Origin: Gammaproteobacteria bacterium
GTDB taxonomy: Bacteria > Pseudomonadota > Gammaproteobacteria > Enterobacterales > Kangiellaceae
DNA: 41,567 bases
NCBI GenBank assembly: GCA_013372875.1
Contig: JABXIW010000120.1
Span: 1-41,567, forward strand
Direction: 5' to 3'
In this document: in pieces, positions 7,111 through 15,926 of the stretch
How the letters are laid out: each line of letters begins with the position of its first letter
How positions within the stretch are numbered: position 1 is the first letter of the stretch
Notes under the pieces: generated by a model
The model's input: only the letters and a program-made list of their open reading frames with translations
Database searches by the model: none
What the model was told of the DNA's origin: nothing
Made by a program: the position numbers and the translations under genes

Positions 7111-9029
7111 TGAGTAGCTTTTTTCATGAATTAAAAAGGCGCAATGTATTCCGTGTAGCGGTGGCCTACGCGGTTATCGGCTGGCTGTTATTGCAAGTTG
7201 CTGACATTCTAACGCCTGCACTGCATCTTCCTGAATGGATTGTGTCGGCAATTACCTTAATTTTAATTCTCGGTTTTATTCCGGTGATGTTGTTTTCATG
7301 GGCTTATGAAATTACTCCTGAAGGGATCAAAAAAGAAAAAGAGGTAGTGCGCTCCGAGTCGATTACTAATGAGACCGCTAAAAAGCTCGATATCATTACC
7401 CTGATAGCGGTTATGGGTTTAGCTGGTTTAATCATTTGGCAGCAATTTCAGCCAGAAAAGTCCACGCCATTAGAAGTAAGCCAAGCCACTACAAAAACAC
7501 CTGAAACTAAATCTCAAGCTGAAGCCATACCTTTACACCCGCAAGAAAATTCCATTGCAGTACTTCCTTTTGCCGATATGAGCCCGGACAGTGATCAAGA
7601 ATACTTTGCTGATGGCATTTCCGAGGAGATTTTAAATGCTTTGGTCAAAGCAACAGGGTTGCGAGTTGCAGGACGCACTTCCTCTTTTTCATTTAAAGGC
7701 AAAGACGCCACTATTAAAGATATTGGGGAAGCCTTAAACGTAAATCATGTGTTAGAAGGTTCGGTACGCAAACACAATAATTCGGTGCGCATCACGGTTC
7801 AACTCATTCAAGCGGATAATGGCTTTCATTTGTGGTCAGAAACCTACAATGGCTCGCTTGACAATATTTTCGAACTGCAGGATCAAATCTCGCGTCAAGT
7901 CACCGAGCAGTTGAAAGTCGTTTTAAACCTGGGTTCTGATGAGCGCTTGGCCAGCAAAATGACCAATAACATTGATGCCTATGATTTTTATTTGCGTGGT
8001 AGAGAAAAAGTAGCCAAACGAATTAATGGCAACCTTGAGGCTGGCGTTTTATTGCTCCAGCAAGCTGTAGAACTTGACCCTAATTTTGCAGAAGCGTGGG
8101 CAGTATTAGCAGAAGCCGAAATTATCAGCCATGGTTATTTACATCAAACCGCTGAAGAAGCTGTTGCAGCCACAGAAAGAGCGATAACTTATGCCCGCAA
8201 TTCAATCGCACTAAATGAAAAACTTGCTTTGCCTTATGCGATATTGGGTTTAGCTAATTATGATGACGGTAAAGTTGTGCAAGGCATCAACGAAATGAAT
8301 CAAGCATTAATTAATGAGCCCAATAACCCCCTGATTTTGCGTTGGTTAGCTGTTATCTATTCCGGCTTGGGGAAAATAGAACTTGCGATGCCACTTTTCG
8401 AAAAGGCCTATGAAATAGATCCGTTATCAACCATTAACACTTTTAATATGGGTGCCAACCATTTCAGGCAAGAAAATATCGAAGAGGCCTTACACTTTTT
8501 CATGTTAACCGGAAATTTAAGAAACTTCGACATGCCAGAGATTAGCGACATTTATGAGTATATCGGAGAAACGGAAAAAGCGCGCGATTGGTCTCGAAAA
8601 TCTATAGATAAAATGGTTAAGCAAAGAGGCCATGTTGAGTTCGTCTCTAGGGAAGATATGGAGCTTATGACTTTGGCCCAGTACGGCGGTTCTGAAGAGC
8701 AAAAACAAGCAGCAAGAGAGCTAGGCACGGTATTTTTAAAAGAAGGTGATGATATCAGACCTTGGCAGCTACCCATTCATATTAACATCGGAAATATCGA
8801 CCGAGCCTTTGATATTTTAGAGAACAAACCGAGCTTGTTCGCTACTTTCGCTTCCGACTATATGTGGCAACCTACTAGTGGAGTTAAAAAATTTCGCTCT
8901 CACCCCAGATTTATAGAATTAGTAAAAAAGCATAAGTTCCCATTGGCGTGGCAGCAAATTGGTTGGCCCAAAGAATGCCAACCTAAGGTTGGGACTGACG
9001 GTTCTAATGGACAATTTCAATGTGAATAA
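7110..9029 (+). CDS. Inner-membrane FlgO/TolB-N-like domain and TPR protein, copy 2
   Basis: A 639-residue paralogue of the preceding gene, started at the ATG 7110 that overlaps its stop (TAATG); an in-frame GTG at 7101 is less likely. The head of about 110 residues is nearly the same as in copy 1. The SIAVLPF...FADGISEEIL...LEGSVRKHN...WSETYN domain follows at about 150-265 and fits the family consensus better than copy 1. TPR units follow (for example LDPNFAEAWAVLAEAE and KIELAMPLFEKAYEIDP), and the protein ends in a cysteine-containing tail (PKECQPK...QFQCE) that copy 1 also shows (PQCKPVG...FECY). Probably a scaffold or sensor anchored in the inner membrane with its TPR part outside the cytoplasm; topology and role are inferred. 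Confidence 0.78.
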   Translation: MSSFFHELKRRNVFRVAVAYAVIGWLLLQVADILTPALHLPEWIVSAITLILILGFIPVMLFSWAYEITPEGIKKEKEVVRSESITNETAKKLDIITLIAVMGLAGLIIWQQFQPEKSTPLEVSQATTKTPETKSQAEAIPLHPQENSIAVLPFADMSPDSDQEYFADGISEEILNALVKATGLRVAGRTSSFSFKGKDATIKDIGEALNVNHVLEGSVRKHNNSVRITVQLIQADNGFHLWSETYNGSLDNIFELQDQISRQVTEQLKVVLNLGSDERLASKMTNNIDAYDFYLRGREKVAKRINGNLEAGVLLLQQAVELDPNFAEAWAVLAEAEIISHGYLHQTAEEAVAATERAITYARNSIALNEKLALPYAILGLANYDDGKVVQGINEMNQALINEPNNPLILRWLAVIYSGLGKIELAMPLFEKAYEIDPLSTINTFNMGANHFRQENIEEALHFFMLTGNLRNFDMPEISDIYEYIGETEKARDWSRKSIDKMVKQRGHVEFVSREDMELMTLAQYGGSEEQKQAARELGTVFLKEGDDIRPWQLPIHINIGNIDRAFDILENKPSLFATFASDYMWQPTSGVKKFRSHPRFIELVKKHKFPLAWQQIGWPKECQPKVGTDGSNGQFQCE

Positions 9030-9383
9030 ATGATGAATAGATTGCACCCTACCGTACAAAAATGGTTCGACTGTTGGAATTGTGGCAATATTGATGATTT
9101 GCCCATAACCGATGACTTTAGTCATACTAGCCCTTTCGGCACTATTAGTCCTAAATCACAATATATGCAGATCGTGAATAAAAACCGTAAAGATTTCTTA
9201 GGCAATAGTTTAACGGTTACGGCACATATTCAAGATGGTAACCAAGTCTGCGTGCAATTCGACCAAAAAAATGCCAATACCAGCTTAGAAATGACGGTTT
9301 GCGAATGGTATCAGTTTGAAGGAGATCTTATCAAATCCATTCGTTCTTTCTATAATATTGGCAATGCCGAAATTAAAGGTTAG
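9030..9383 (+). CDS. NTF2-like (SnoaL-type) small protein
   Basis: A 117-residue protein starting at the base after the stop of the TPR gene. The pattern (HPTVQKWFDCWNCGNIDDL, a mid FxHTSPFGTI segment, then alternating beta strands ending in EWYQFEGDLIKSIRSFYN) is that of NTF2-like cone folds, which bind or convert small molecules. The usual length is 110-140 residues. No specific catalytic residues can be assigned, so the substrate is unknown. The tight spacing to the TPR gene, and 12 bp to the next one, suggests it is part of the same transcript. Confidence 0.65.
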   Translation: MMNRLHPTVQKWFDCWNCGNIDDLPITDDFSHTSPFGTISPKSQYMQIVNKNRKDFLGNSLTVTAHIQDGNQVCVQFDQKNANTSLEMTVCEWYQFEGDLIKSIRSFYNIGNAEIKG

Positions 9384-9395
9384 TAAAAGCAATAC

Positions 9396-9602
9396 ATGAA
9401 CAGAGCGATTGTTGGTTATCACAAAGATGACGTAGATGATTGGGTCGCCGAGTTGCAATGTGATCATTTTCAACACGTTCGCCATAAACCGCCCTTCTTT
9501 AATCGACCTTGGGTAGAAAGCCTTGAAGGCAGAAATGCAATGTTGGGTTCTAAACTTAACTGTGTAAAATGTGATGCTGGTGCTGTGAAGGACAAGGTCT
9601 AA
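9396..9602 (+). CDS. DUF3565 protein, probable small zinc-binding protein
   Basis: A 68-residue protein with the features of DUF3565: GYHKDDVDDWVAELQCDHFQ, HVRHKPPFFNRPWV, and a C-terminal NCVKCD. The cysteine and histidines in CDHFQHVRH together with the CxxC pair could bind one zinc ion. The family has no established function. It sits 12 bp after the NTF2-like gene, and its stop is directly followed by the ATG of the acetyltransferase, so the three small genes form a compact set. Recognition is by sequence pattern and typical length. Confidence 0.8.
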   Translation: MNRAIVGYHKDDVDDWVAELQCDHFQHVRHKPPFFNRPWVESLEGRNAMLGSKLNCVKCDAGAVKDKV

Positions 9603-10091
9603 ATGATGATAAGAGCCGCTTCGATTGACGATGCAAACACTATTGCCGATATTTATAACCATTATATTCAAACCAGCATTATCACTTTTGAAACCGAGCT
9701 GGTTTCCGCCGAAGAAATGGCAAAGCGTATTGAAGAGACACAATCTCAAGAGCTACCCTATCTAGTATTAGAGTCTAATAATCAAGTACTTGGCTATGCT
9801 TATGCCAGTAAATGGAAAGGTCGTTGTGCTTATCGTTTCTCGCTCGAAACCACTGTTTATTTAGCTTCTAACGCAACAGGTAAACAATACGGTACCCAGC
9901 TCTACCAAGAATTATTTACTCAGTTAAAAGCCTTAAATTACCGTACTGTTATCGGCGGCATATCCCTGCCCAATCCCGCCAGCATCGCTTTACACGAAAA
10001 AATGGGGATGCAAAAAGTAGCCCATTTTAAAGACGTTGGCTTTAAATTTAACCAATGGATTGATGTAGGCTATTGGCAGAAACAGCTTTAA
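9603..10091 (+). CDS. GNAT acetyltransferase, phosphinothricin acetyltransferase-like
   Basis: A 162-residue GNAT enzyme. The N-terminal IRAASIDDANTIADIYNHYI and the following TFETE match the Pat/MnaT (YncA) group. VLGYAYASKWKGRCAYRFSLETTVYL is the central beta-strand region. An unusual NATGKQYGTQLYQEL takes the place of the acetyl-CoA loop (usually R/QxxGxG/A). GISLPNPASIALHEKMGM is the typical late GNAT segment. Group members N-acetylate amino-acid-like compounds such as methionine sulphoximine, but the actual substrate cannot be read from sequence. The start abuts the DUF3565 stop. It is the last gene of the accessory transcript. Confidence 0.85.
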   Translation: MMIRAASIDDANTIADIYNHYIQTSIITFETELVSAEEMAKRIEETQSQELPYLVLESNNQVLGYAYASKWKGRCAYRFSLETTVYLASNATGKQYGTQLYQELFTQLKALNYRTVIGGISLPNPASIALHEKMGMQKVAHFKDVGFKFNQWIDVGYWQKQL

Positions 10092-10208
10092 ACTTGTATG
10101 CATCCTCTTTAGCCTTTGGTATAGATAGACAAACTTTGTTACATGCTTAAATTGAGCAGAAGCAAACAAAAACCTAAGATAAGCAAGTCAAAATTATTGG
10201 GGGAATTT

Positions 10209-11099
10209 ATGAAACTGAAACAAATCAAGTTAGCACTAGGCGCTAGCGCCTTAGCCATGGCTTTATCAGCTTGTGCGCAGCACGGAATGCATAAAAAAGA
10301 CTATCAATTTGCTAAAGCCAATTCAGCCAAGCTACAAAGCGTGGTTGCGGCTCGAAGTGATGATGCTAAGCAGCGCGATGCTTGGCGTAAACCTGCTGAA
10401 ACCTTGGAGTTTTTTCGTGTTGAGCCAGGCATGACTGTAGTTGAAGCGTTGCCAGGTGGCGGCTGGTACACCAAAATCATCGCCGATTATGTAGGTTCGA
10501 ATGGCGCGCTCTATGGTATTAATTACGATGATGATATGTGGCCAAAATTCGGCTTCTTTAGCGAAGAACGCATCAAAGAATTGATTGAGTCAAACGCAAA
10601 ATTCCCAGAAACCGTTGCCAAAGTGAGTGATAGCAGTATCAAAGCTCGCGGCTTTACTTTCAGCACCGCGCCTGATGAATTGGCGGGTACCGTGGATCGA
10701 GTCTTGGTGATCCGCGCTATGCACAACCTCAATCGCTTTGAGAAAGATGGCCAATACCGCAGCAAAGCCATTGCTGCCATGCACAAACTGCTGAAAACTG
10801 GCGGTATGGTTGGCGTGGTGCAGCACAAGGTAGCAGAAGAATCTTCTGATGAAGGAGCACAAGGTCAACGCGGCTATCTAAAAGAGTCAGCCGTTATCAA
10901 AATGTTCGAACAAGCGGGCTTTAAATTGGTAGCGAAAAGCGATATGCACGCCAATCCAAAGGATCAGCCAAGTGCAACGGATGTTGTTTGGCGCCTAGCC
11001 CCAACATTTGCCACTAGTCGTGAAAACCCTGAATTGAAAGCAAAACTAGCAGAAATTGGTGAATCCAATCGAATGACACTGTTGTTCAAGAAAATTTAG
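10209..11099 (+). CDS. Predicted methyltransferase (COG4798 type) with lipoprotein signal
   Basis: The reading frame extends upstream to 10143, but the ATG at 10209 has a GGGGGA ribosome site and begins a signal peptide: MKLKQIKLALGASALAMAL followed by lipobox LSAC (cysteine 22). The mature form would have about 275 residues. The body has the COG4798 pattern: a DAWRKP segment, VEALPGGGWYTKI as the SAM-binding motif I, then GALYGINYDDDMWP, VLVIRAMHNL and GGMVGVVQHK. The +2 residue is Ala, consistent with outer-membrane sorting. A SAM-dependent fold outside the cytoplasm is odd, so the actual reaction is open. A -10-like GGTATAGAT lies at 10118-10126, and a strong terminator follows the gene. 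Confidence 0.8.
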   Translation: MKLKQIKLALGASALAMALSACAQHGMHKKDYQFAKANSAKLQSVVAARSDDAKQRDAWRKPAETLEFFRVEPGMTVVEALPGGGWYTKIIADYVGSNGALYGINYDDDMWPKFGFFSEERIKELIESNAKFPETVAKVSDSSIKARGFTFSTAPDELAGTVDRVLVIRAMHNLNRFEKDGQYRSKAIAAMHKLLKTGGMVGVVQHKVAEESSDEGAQGQRGYLKESAVIKMFEQAGFKLVAKSDMHANPKDQPSATDVVWRLAPTFATSRENPELKAKLAEIGESNRMTLLFKKI

Positions 11100-11119
11100 T
11101 TTTACTAACCAATACTCAG

Positions 11120-11147
11120 AATGCCAGCCTTGAGCTGGCATTTTTTA
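11120..11147 (+). terminator. Rho-independent terminator
   Basis: AATGCCAGC at 11120-11128 pairs with GCTGGCATT at 11134-11142 around a 5-nt loop and is followed by a T-run. It lies 20 bp after the lipoprotein methyltransferase stop and isolates it from map. Confidence 0.9.
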
Positions 11148-11205
11148 TTTCTAATCAAGTCTGCAATTCGTTAGAATATGCCCACTATTTTCTAAATTGC
11201 TGTTT

Positions 11206-12039
11206 ATGGCCATTAATTTTAAAACACCAGAACAAATCGAAGGTATGCGTAAAGCCGGTCGCCTAGCGGCCGAAGTGCTTGAAATGATTGGGCAGTATGT
11301 AGTTAAAGGCGTCACAACCGATGAGCTTAACCAAATCTGTCATGAGCATATCGTCAAAGTTCAGGGCGGATATCCAGCTCCGCTTTATTATGGTGGAAAA
11401 CCTTACCCTGCTCCTTTGGGCGATAATGGTGAACTGCTTGAGCCAGTTAGAGCGGATGGTTTCCCAAGATCCATCTGTACTTCAGTCAATGATGTGGTTT
11501 GCCATGGTATTCCTAATAAGAAGCCATTAAAAAATGGCGATATCGTCAATATTGATGTGACTGTTAAGAAAGATGGTTTTCATGGTGATACCAGCAAAAT
11601 GTTTGTGGTTGGCGAAGCGACTCCACAGGCACAAAAACTAATTAAAGTTACTCAAGAGTCACTCTACCTTGCCATTGATATGGTAAAACCTGGAGTACAT
11701 CTAGGGGATATTGGCCATGCCATTCAGCGTTATGTGGAAAAAAATGGTTATTCGGTAGTGCGTGAATATTGCGGTCATGGCATTGGTGAAGTATTCCATG
11801 AAGAGCCTCAAGTGACTCATTACGGCCGTCCAGGCACAGGCGTTCAATTACAAGAAGGTATGACCTTTACCATTGAACCCATGGTCAATTTTGGTAAGCG
11901 CAATGTGAAGCTAAATCGCAAAGACGGTTGGACGGTAACCACTAAAGATCGCTCCTTGTCAGCACAATGGGAACATACCCTATTATGCACAGCCAATGGG
12001 GTTGAAGTTCTGACCAAGCGCCAAGAAGAAAACTTCTAA
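11206..12039 (+). CDS. map: Methionine aminopeptidase type I
   Basis: This cytosolic enzyme removes the initiator methionine from new proteins. The 277-residue protein begins at ATG 11206; an upstream in-frame TTG at 11197 is less likely. All metal and active-site residues are in place: H100 (VCHGIP), D117 (NIDVTV), D128 (HGDTSKMF), H191 (CGHGIGEVFH), E224 (FTIEPM) and E256 (QWEHT). Compared with the roughly 260-residue E. coli form there is an insertion of about 20 residues around positions 54-80, containing two PAPL units, just before FPRSICTSVND. Map is directly followed by glnD (4 bp), as in many gammaproteobacteria. Confidence 0.96.
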   Translation: MAINFKTPEQIEGMRKAGRLAAEVLEMIGQYVVKGVTTDELNQICHEHIVKVQGGYPAPLYYGGKPYPAPLGDNGELLEPVRADGFPRSICTSVNDVVCHGIPNKKPLKNGDIVNIDVTVKKDGFHGDTSKMFVVGEATPQAQKLIKVTQESLYLAIDMVKPGVHLGDIGHAIQRYVEKNGYSVVREYCGHGIGEVFHEEPQVTHYGRPGTGVQLQEGMTFTIEPMVNFGKRNVKLNRKDGWTVTTKDRSLSAQWEHTLLCTANGVEVLTKRQEENF

Positions 12040-12043
12040 TACA

Positions 12044-14701
12044 GTGGCGATAACCGACAAATATCAGTATCTACCCAAAAGCTCTGAATTAACCAAAGCA
12101 AACGATTCAGAGCCACCCCATCGCCTAAACACCTATAAAAAGCACTTACAAAACGGCTTGCAGGCGCTGTCAGAGCAGTTCCACAAGGGTACTAGTATTA
12201 CCCAATTGCTAAAGGCACGCAGTAATCTGGTCGATCACATCTTAATCACCAGCTGGGCTCAGTTTGAAGTTAATAATGGTTGCTCCTTGGTTGCAGTCGG
12301 TGGCTATGGGCGCGATGAGCTACAACCCTATTCCGACATCGATATTCTGGTATTGTTAGATAAAGAGCATGATAAAACCGATGCTTTAGAACAGTGGTTA
12401 GCTTTTCTGTGGGATATCGGCTTAGAAATTGGTCATAGTGTAAGAACGGTCAAACAATGCCAAGAACTATCACAAGACGATATCACCATAGCGACAGCTT
12501 TGATGGAATCGCGGCACTTGTGTGGCAGTCTTGAGCTTTACCAAGATCTTCGTGAGCTGGTTACTAGTGAACACTATTGGCCATCAGAAGAATTCTATCG
12601 AGCAAAAGTTATTGAGCATCGTCATCGTCATCGAAAATTTGAAGATACCTCATTTAATTTAGAACCCAATATTAAGTCTAACCCCGGTGGTTTGCGCGAT
12701 ATCCAAGTAATTCAATGGATCACACTAAAGCACTTTAGATCCACCAGTTTACATAACTTGATAGAGCTCAATATTTTGACTCGGCGCGAATATAAGAATT
12801 TAATCAATCACCAACAGTTTTTACGCCGTATCCGTTTTGCACTGCACATTTTAAGTGGTAAGCGTGAAGATCGACTATCTTTCGAATTGCAGAAGAAAGT
12901 AGCTTTAGCCTTGGGTTATGAGGACGATGAATATAAATTAGCGGTCGAGTATTTAATGCAGCGCTATTATCGTGCTGTTATGTCCATTCGTAATTTAAAC
13001 GAATTATTTATTCAAATCTTTGAGCAAGAATTTATTTCACAAAATTTACAAGCTGAAATAACACAGCTGGATGAAGACTTTTATATTCAAAATAAGCGCA
13101 TTGGAACCGATAACCCTGATCTTTTTAAACAAAAGCCAGATGCTTTAATTAGAATATTCAAATACATTGCTGAAGATCCAAACATTAAACAAATTCAAGC
13201 AAAAACCTTGCGTCAGATCCGCTCCAATCAGCAAATCATCAACCAAAGCTACCGCCAAGATCCTAAAAACTTAGCTGCTTGGTTAGATTTTTTATCCTGC
13301 AAACAAATGACCAGTCGCGGCTTTGCTTTAATGAAGCGAACCAATGTTTTAGGCTCGCTAGTTCCTTTATTTGCAAAAATTGAAGGGCAAATGCAATTTG
13401 ATTTGTTTCACGCTTATACTGTTGATGAACATACCCTATTTTTACTGCGTCATATCATTCGATATAACAAACCTGAATGCCAAAATGAATTTCCAATATG
13501 TTCTAAAATATCTCAATCGTTAAACGATCCAACGCCTTTATATCTTGCTGCAATTTTCCACGACATAGCCAAGGGTCGCGGTGGCGATCATTCTGAGCTA
13601 GGTGAAGTTGATGCTCGAGAATATGCTTTATCCATAGGACTTGAGAGCAATATTGCAGAACTCATCGCATGGCTGGTTAAAAACCATTTGCTCATGTCAT
13701 TAGTGGCGCAAAGAAAAGATATTAGCGATCCAAAAGTCATCGAGGCCTTTGCCAGTCGCATTCCAGACATACTGCATTTAGAGCTATTATATGTGCTAAC
13801 GGTTTCGGATATACGTGCTACCAACCCTACACTTTGGAACTCTTGGAAAGAGTCATTACTGAAAGAGCTGTTTTTGGCAACTAAATACTATTTAAGTCAA
13901 TCAACGCCTCGCTCCAATCAAGAAGAAATGTTGCAAGATACACGCCAGCAAGTACTCGAACAGTTTTCTAAATCCGGTGAGTCCATTGAGCCAGTTCGAG
14001 AATTATTAGAAGAGCTAGGCGAAGAGTATTTATTGCGTTACCACCCTGAGCAAATTATTTGGCAGCTTGAACAATTACACATTCAGCCAAATTTGACTGA
14101 GGATACTCAGCCTTATGTGGCTATTAAAAATCATCGTAGTCAGGCAGGTACTGAAGTTTTTATCGCCGTTAAAGATCAACCCGATCTATTCGCAGCCATT
14201 GTTGCAGTATTAAGCCAAAATCATCTAAATATTCAAGCAGCAACTTTGTTTACTTCACCTAAAGGGCTATGTTTAGACACCTTTATTGTATTGGACGAGT
14301 TAGGGCAACCGCTATCCTACCAGCAAAGAATTGATGAGATTCAAGCCAGTTTATTAGGGCAATTATCAGATATTCAGAATATTAACCTTGAGGTTAGCCG
14401 CGCTTTACCCAGCCGATATAAGCACTTTAGCGTTCCAACCCAAATCAGATTTAGTTATGATAAAGCTCATAACTTAACCGTGCTGGAACTTACGGCCCTC
14501 GATCGCCCTGCACTACTAGCTAAAATGGGGCAAGCATTTCGTGACTGCCAAGTGAAAATCCATTCAGCAAAGATCGTAACTTTGGGTGAAAAAGTTGAAG
14601 ACACCTTTATGATCAGTAAAGTGGACAATCAACCAATTCAAGATCCAGCAGCATTAAAGCAACTTGAGCAAAGAGTCATAGAGCTACTCGATGCCCAATA
14701 A
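12044..14701 (+). CDS. glnD: Bifunctional PII uridylyltransferase/uridylyl-removing enzyme
   Basis: GlnD senses glutamine and adds or removes UMP on PII proteins, controlling nitrogen assimilation. It has 885 residues, a normal length, and a GTG start 4 bp after map. Domains in order: nucleotidyltransferase with GGYGRDELQPYSDID (G86-G87, D98, D100), the central GlnD linker, an HD hydrolase domain with FHDIAKGRGGDH (H506-D507), and two ACT domains at about 700-780 and 810-882 (VFIAVKDQPDLFAAI and VLELTALDRPALLAKM), which bind glutamine. No key residue appears lost, so both activities are expected. It is upstream of dapD in the same direction. Confidence 0.97.
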   Translation: MAITDKYQYLPKSSELTKANDSEPPHRLNTYKKHLQNGLQALSEQFHKGTSITQLLKARSNLVDHILITSWAQFEVNNGCSLVAVGGYGRDELQPYSDIDILVLLDKEHDKTDALEQWLAFLWDIGLEIGHSVRTVKQCQELSQDDITIATALMESRHLCGSLELYQDLRELVTSEHYWPSEEFYRAKVIEHRHRHRKFEDTSFNLEPNIKSNPGGLRDIQVIQWITLKHFRSTSLHNLIELNILTRREYKNLINHQQFLRRIRFALHILSGKREDRLSFELQKKVALALGYEDDEYKLAVEYLMQRYYRAVMSIRNLNELFIQIFEQEFISQNLQAEITQLDEDFYIQNKRIGTDNPDLFKQKPDALIRIFKYIAEDPNIKQIQAKTLRQIRSNQQIINQSYRQDPKNLAAWLDFLSCKQMTSRGFALMKRTNVLGSLVPLFAKIEGQMQFDLFHAYTVDEHTLFLLRHIIRYNKPECQNEFPICSKISQSLNDPTPLYLAAIFHDIAKGRGGDHSELGEVDAREYALSIGLESNIAELIAWLVKNHLLMSLVAQRKDISDPKVIEAFASRIPDILHLELLYVLTVSDIRATNPTLWNSWKESLLKELFLATKYYLSQSTPRSNQEEMLQDTRQQVLEQFSKSGESIEPVRELLEELGEEYLLRYHPEQIIWQLEQLHIQPNLTEDTQPYVAIKNHRSQAGTEVFIAVKDQPDLFAAIVAVLSQNHLNIQAATLFTSPKGLCLDTFIVLDELGQPLSYQQRIDEIQASLLGQLSDIQNINLEVSRALPSRYKHFSVPTQIRFSYDKAHNLTVLELTALDRPALLAKMGQAFRDCQVKIHSAKIVTLGEKVEDTFMISKVDNQPIQDPAALKQLEQRVIELLDAQ

Positions 14702-14750
14702 TATTAAAAATTAGCGATACTTAAAATTAAGAATCCGACTAGGAAATAGT

Positions 14751-15569
14751 ATGTCATTACAAAACATTATCGAAACAGCATTTGATAACCGCGATCAAAT
14801 CTCTGTAGCCAATGCACCAACTGAAACTAAGCAAGCTGTTCAAGAAGCGCTGAATTTACTTGATTCAGGCCAAGCTAGAGTTGCTGAGAAAATCAATGGA
14901 CAATGGCAAGTACACCAATGGCTTAAAAAAGCTGTACTGTTATCCTTCCGCTTAAATGACAACAAGGTTATCGATACTGACTTGGCGCAATTTTACGATA
15001 AGGTTCCTATGAAATACGCCAACATGACAGAAGAAGAGTTTCGGCAAGGCGGTACAAGAGTCGTACCACACGCCATTGCTCGGCACGGTGCTTATATCGC
15101 AAAAAATGTCGTGCTTATGCCAAGCTACACCAACATCGGAGCCTACATTGATGAAGGCACTATGGTAGATACTTGGGCTACGGTTGGCTCTTGTGCTCAA
15201 ATTGGTAAAAACGTGCATCTATCTGGCGGCGCGGGCATTGGCGGTGTTTTAGAGCCATTACAGGCTGGGCCAACCATTATCGAAGATAACTGCTTTATTG
15301 GTGCGCGCTCGGAAGTGGTAGAAGGCGTGATAGTAGAAGAAGGTGCTGTGCTTTCCATGGGTGTATTTATCGGCCAAAGCACTAAAATTTATAACCGCAT
15401 GACCGACGAAGTAACCTATGGTCGTGTACCAGCCGGTTCGGTAGTGGTACCTGGTTCTTTGCCCGCTGACAATGGAAAATACAATTTGAATTGTGCCGTG
15501 ATCGTAAAACAAGTTGATGCCAAAACCCGCGCCAAAACGTCCATCAATGATTTATTACGAATGGATTAG
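14751..15569 (+). CDS. dapD: Tetrahydrodipicolinate N-succinyltransferase
   Basis: DapD uses succinyl-CoA to succinylate tetrahydrodipicolinate in the lysine/meso-diaminopimelate pathway. The 272-residue protein has the family's usual length. The second half is a left-handed beta-helix of hexapeptide repeats ([38 protein letters not shown]). The segment [19 protein letters not shown] is characteristic of the succinyl-CoA-dependent enzyme. The ATG has AGGA nearby. The downstream dapE encodes the desuccinylase acting two steps later, so the cluster is functionally consistent. Confidence 0.97.
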   Translation: MSLQNIIETAFDNRDQISVANAPTETKQAVQEALNLLDSGQARVAEKINGQWQVHQWLKKAVLLSFRLNDNKVIDTDLAQFYDKVPMKYANMTEEEFRQGGTRVVPHAIARHGAYIAKNVVLMPSYTNIGAYIDEGTMVDTWATVGSCAQIGKNVHLSGGAGIGGVLEPLQAGPTIIEDNCFIGARSEVVEGVIVEEGAVLSMGVFIGQSTKIYNRMTDEVTYGRVPAGSVVVPGSLPADNGKYNLNCAVIVKQVDAKTRAKTSINDLLRMD

Positions 15570-15581
15570 GAGCAAATAAAA

Positions 15582-15926
15582 GTGATTAAAGTTTATGGAA
15601 TCCCCAATTGTGACACTGTTCGAAAAGCTATTAAGTGGCTCGAAGCAAACGAAATCGAACATGAGTTTATCGATTACCGCAAAAACCCACTGACAAAATC
15701 TGAAATAGAGAACTGGGATAAAGCTATTGGTTGGGAAACATTTTTGAATAAGCGTTCTACTGCTTGGCGACCTTTAGATGACGCCATCAAAAATAATATC
15801 GATCGCGAGTCAGCTTTAGAACTAATGCTAGAAAAAGTAACCTTAATCAAGCGCCCAGTGTTAGTCAAAGGTAATGAAGTACACTTAGGTTTTAAGCCGG
15901 ATCAATACCAAGAGATTTTTGCTTAA
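15582..15926 (+). CDS. ArsC/Spx-family protein (YffB-like)
   Basis: A 114-residue thioredoxin-fold protein of the ArsC family. The start is GTG, chosen because of AGGAGC at 15568-15573 and because the [15 protein letters not shown] motif sits right at the N-terminus. The redox loop is C10-D-T-V rather than CxxC, as in YffB-type proteins. [12 protein letters not shown] and RPVLVKG are family marks of the C-terminal half. True arsenate reduction is not implied: YffB-like proteins are usually found between dapD and dapE and have no firmly set function. The stop overlaps the dapE start by one base. Confidence 0.88.
   Translation: MIKVYGIPNCDTVRKAIKWLEANEIEHEFIDYRKNPLTKSEIENWDKAIGWETFLNKRSTAWRPLDDAIKNNIDRESALELMLEKVTLIKRPVLVKGNEVHLGFKPDQYQEIFA

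Noticed and set aside
5254..9029. Annotation of the TPR pair as adenylate cyclases
   Set aside because: Homologues often carry that label, but neither protein has a class III cyclase catalytic domain; only the membrane head, the FlgO/TolB-N-like domain and TPRs are present.
9285..9749. 154-codon minus-strand frame across the NTF2-like, DUF3565 and GNAT genes
   Set aside because: The plus-strand genes match known families and are tightly packed; the antisense product has no recognisable features.
1..10091. Possible genomic island or mobile element
   Set aside because: The gene content is accessory, but no integrase, transposase, tRNA edge or flanking direct repeat was found, and base composition does not differ obviously from the rest.
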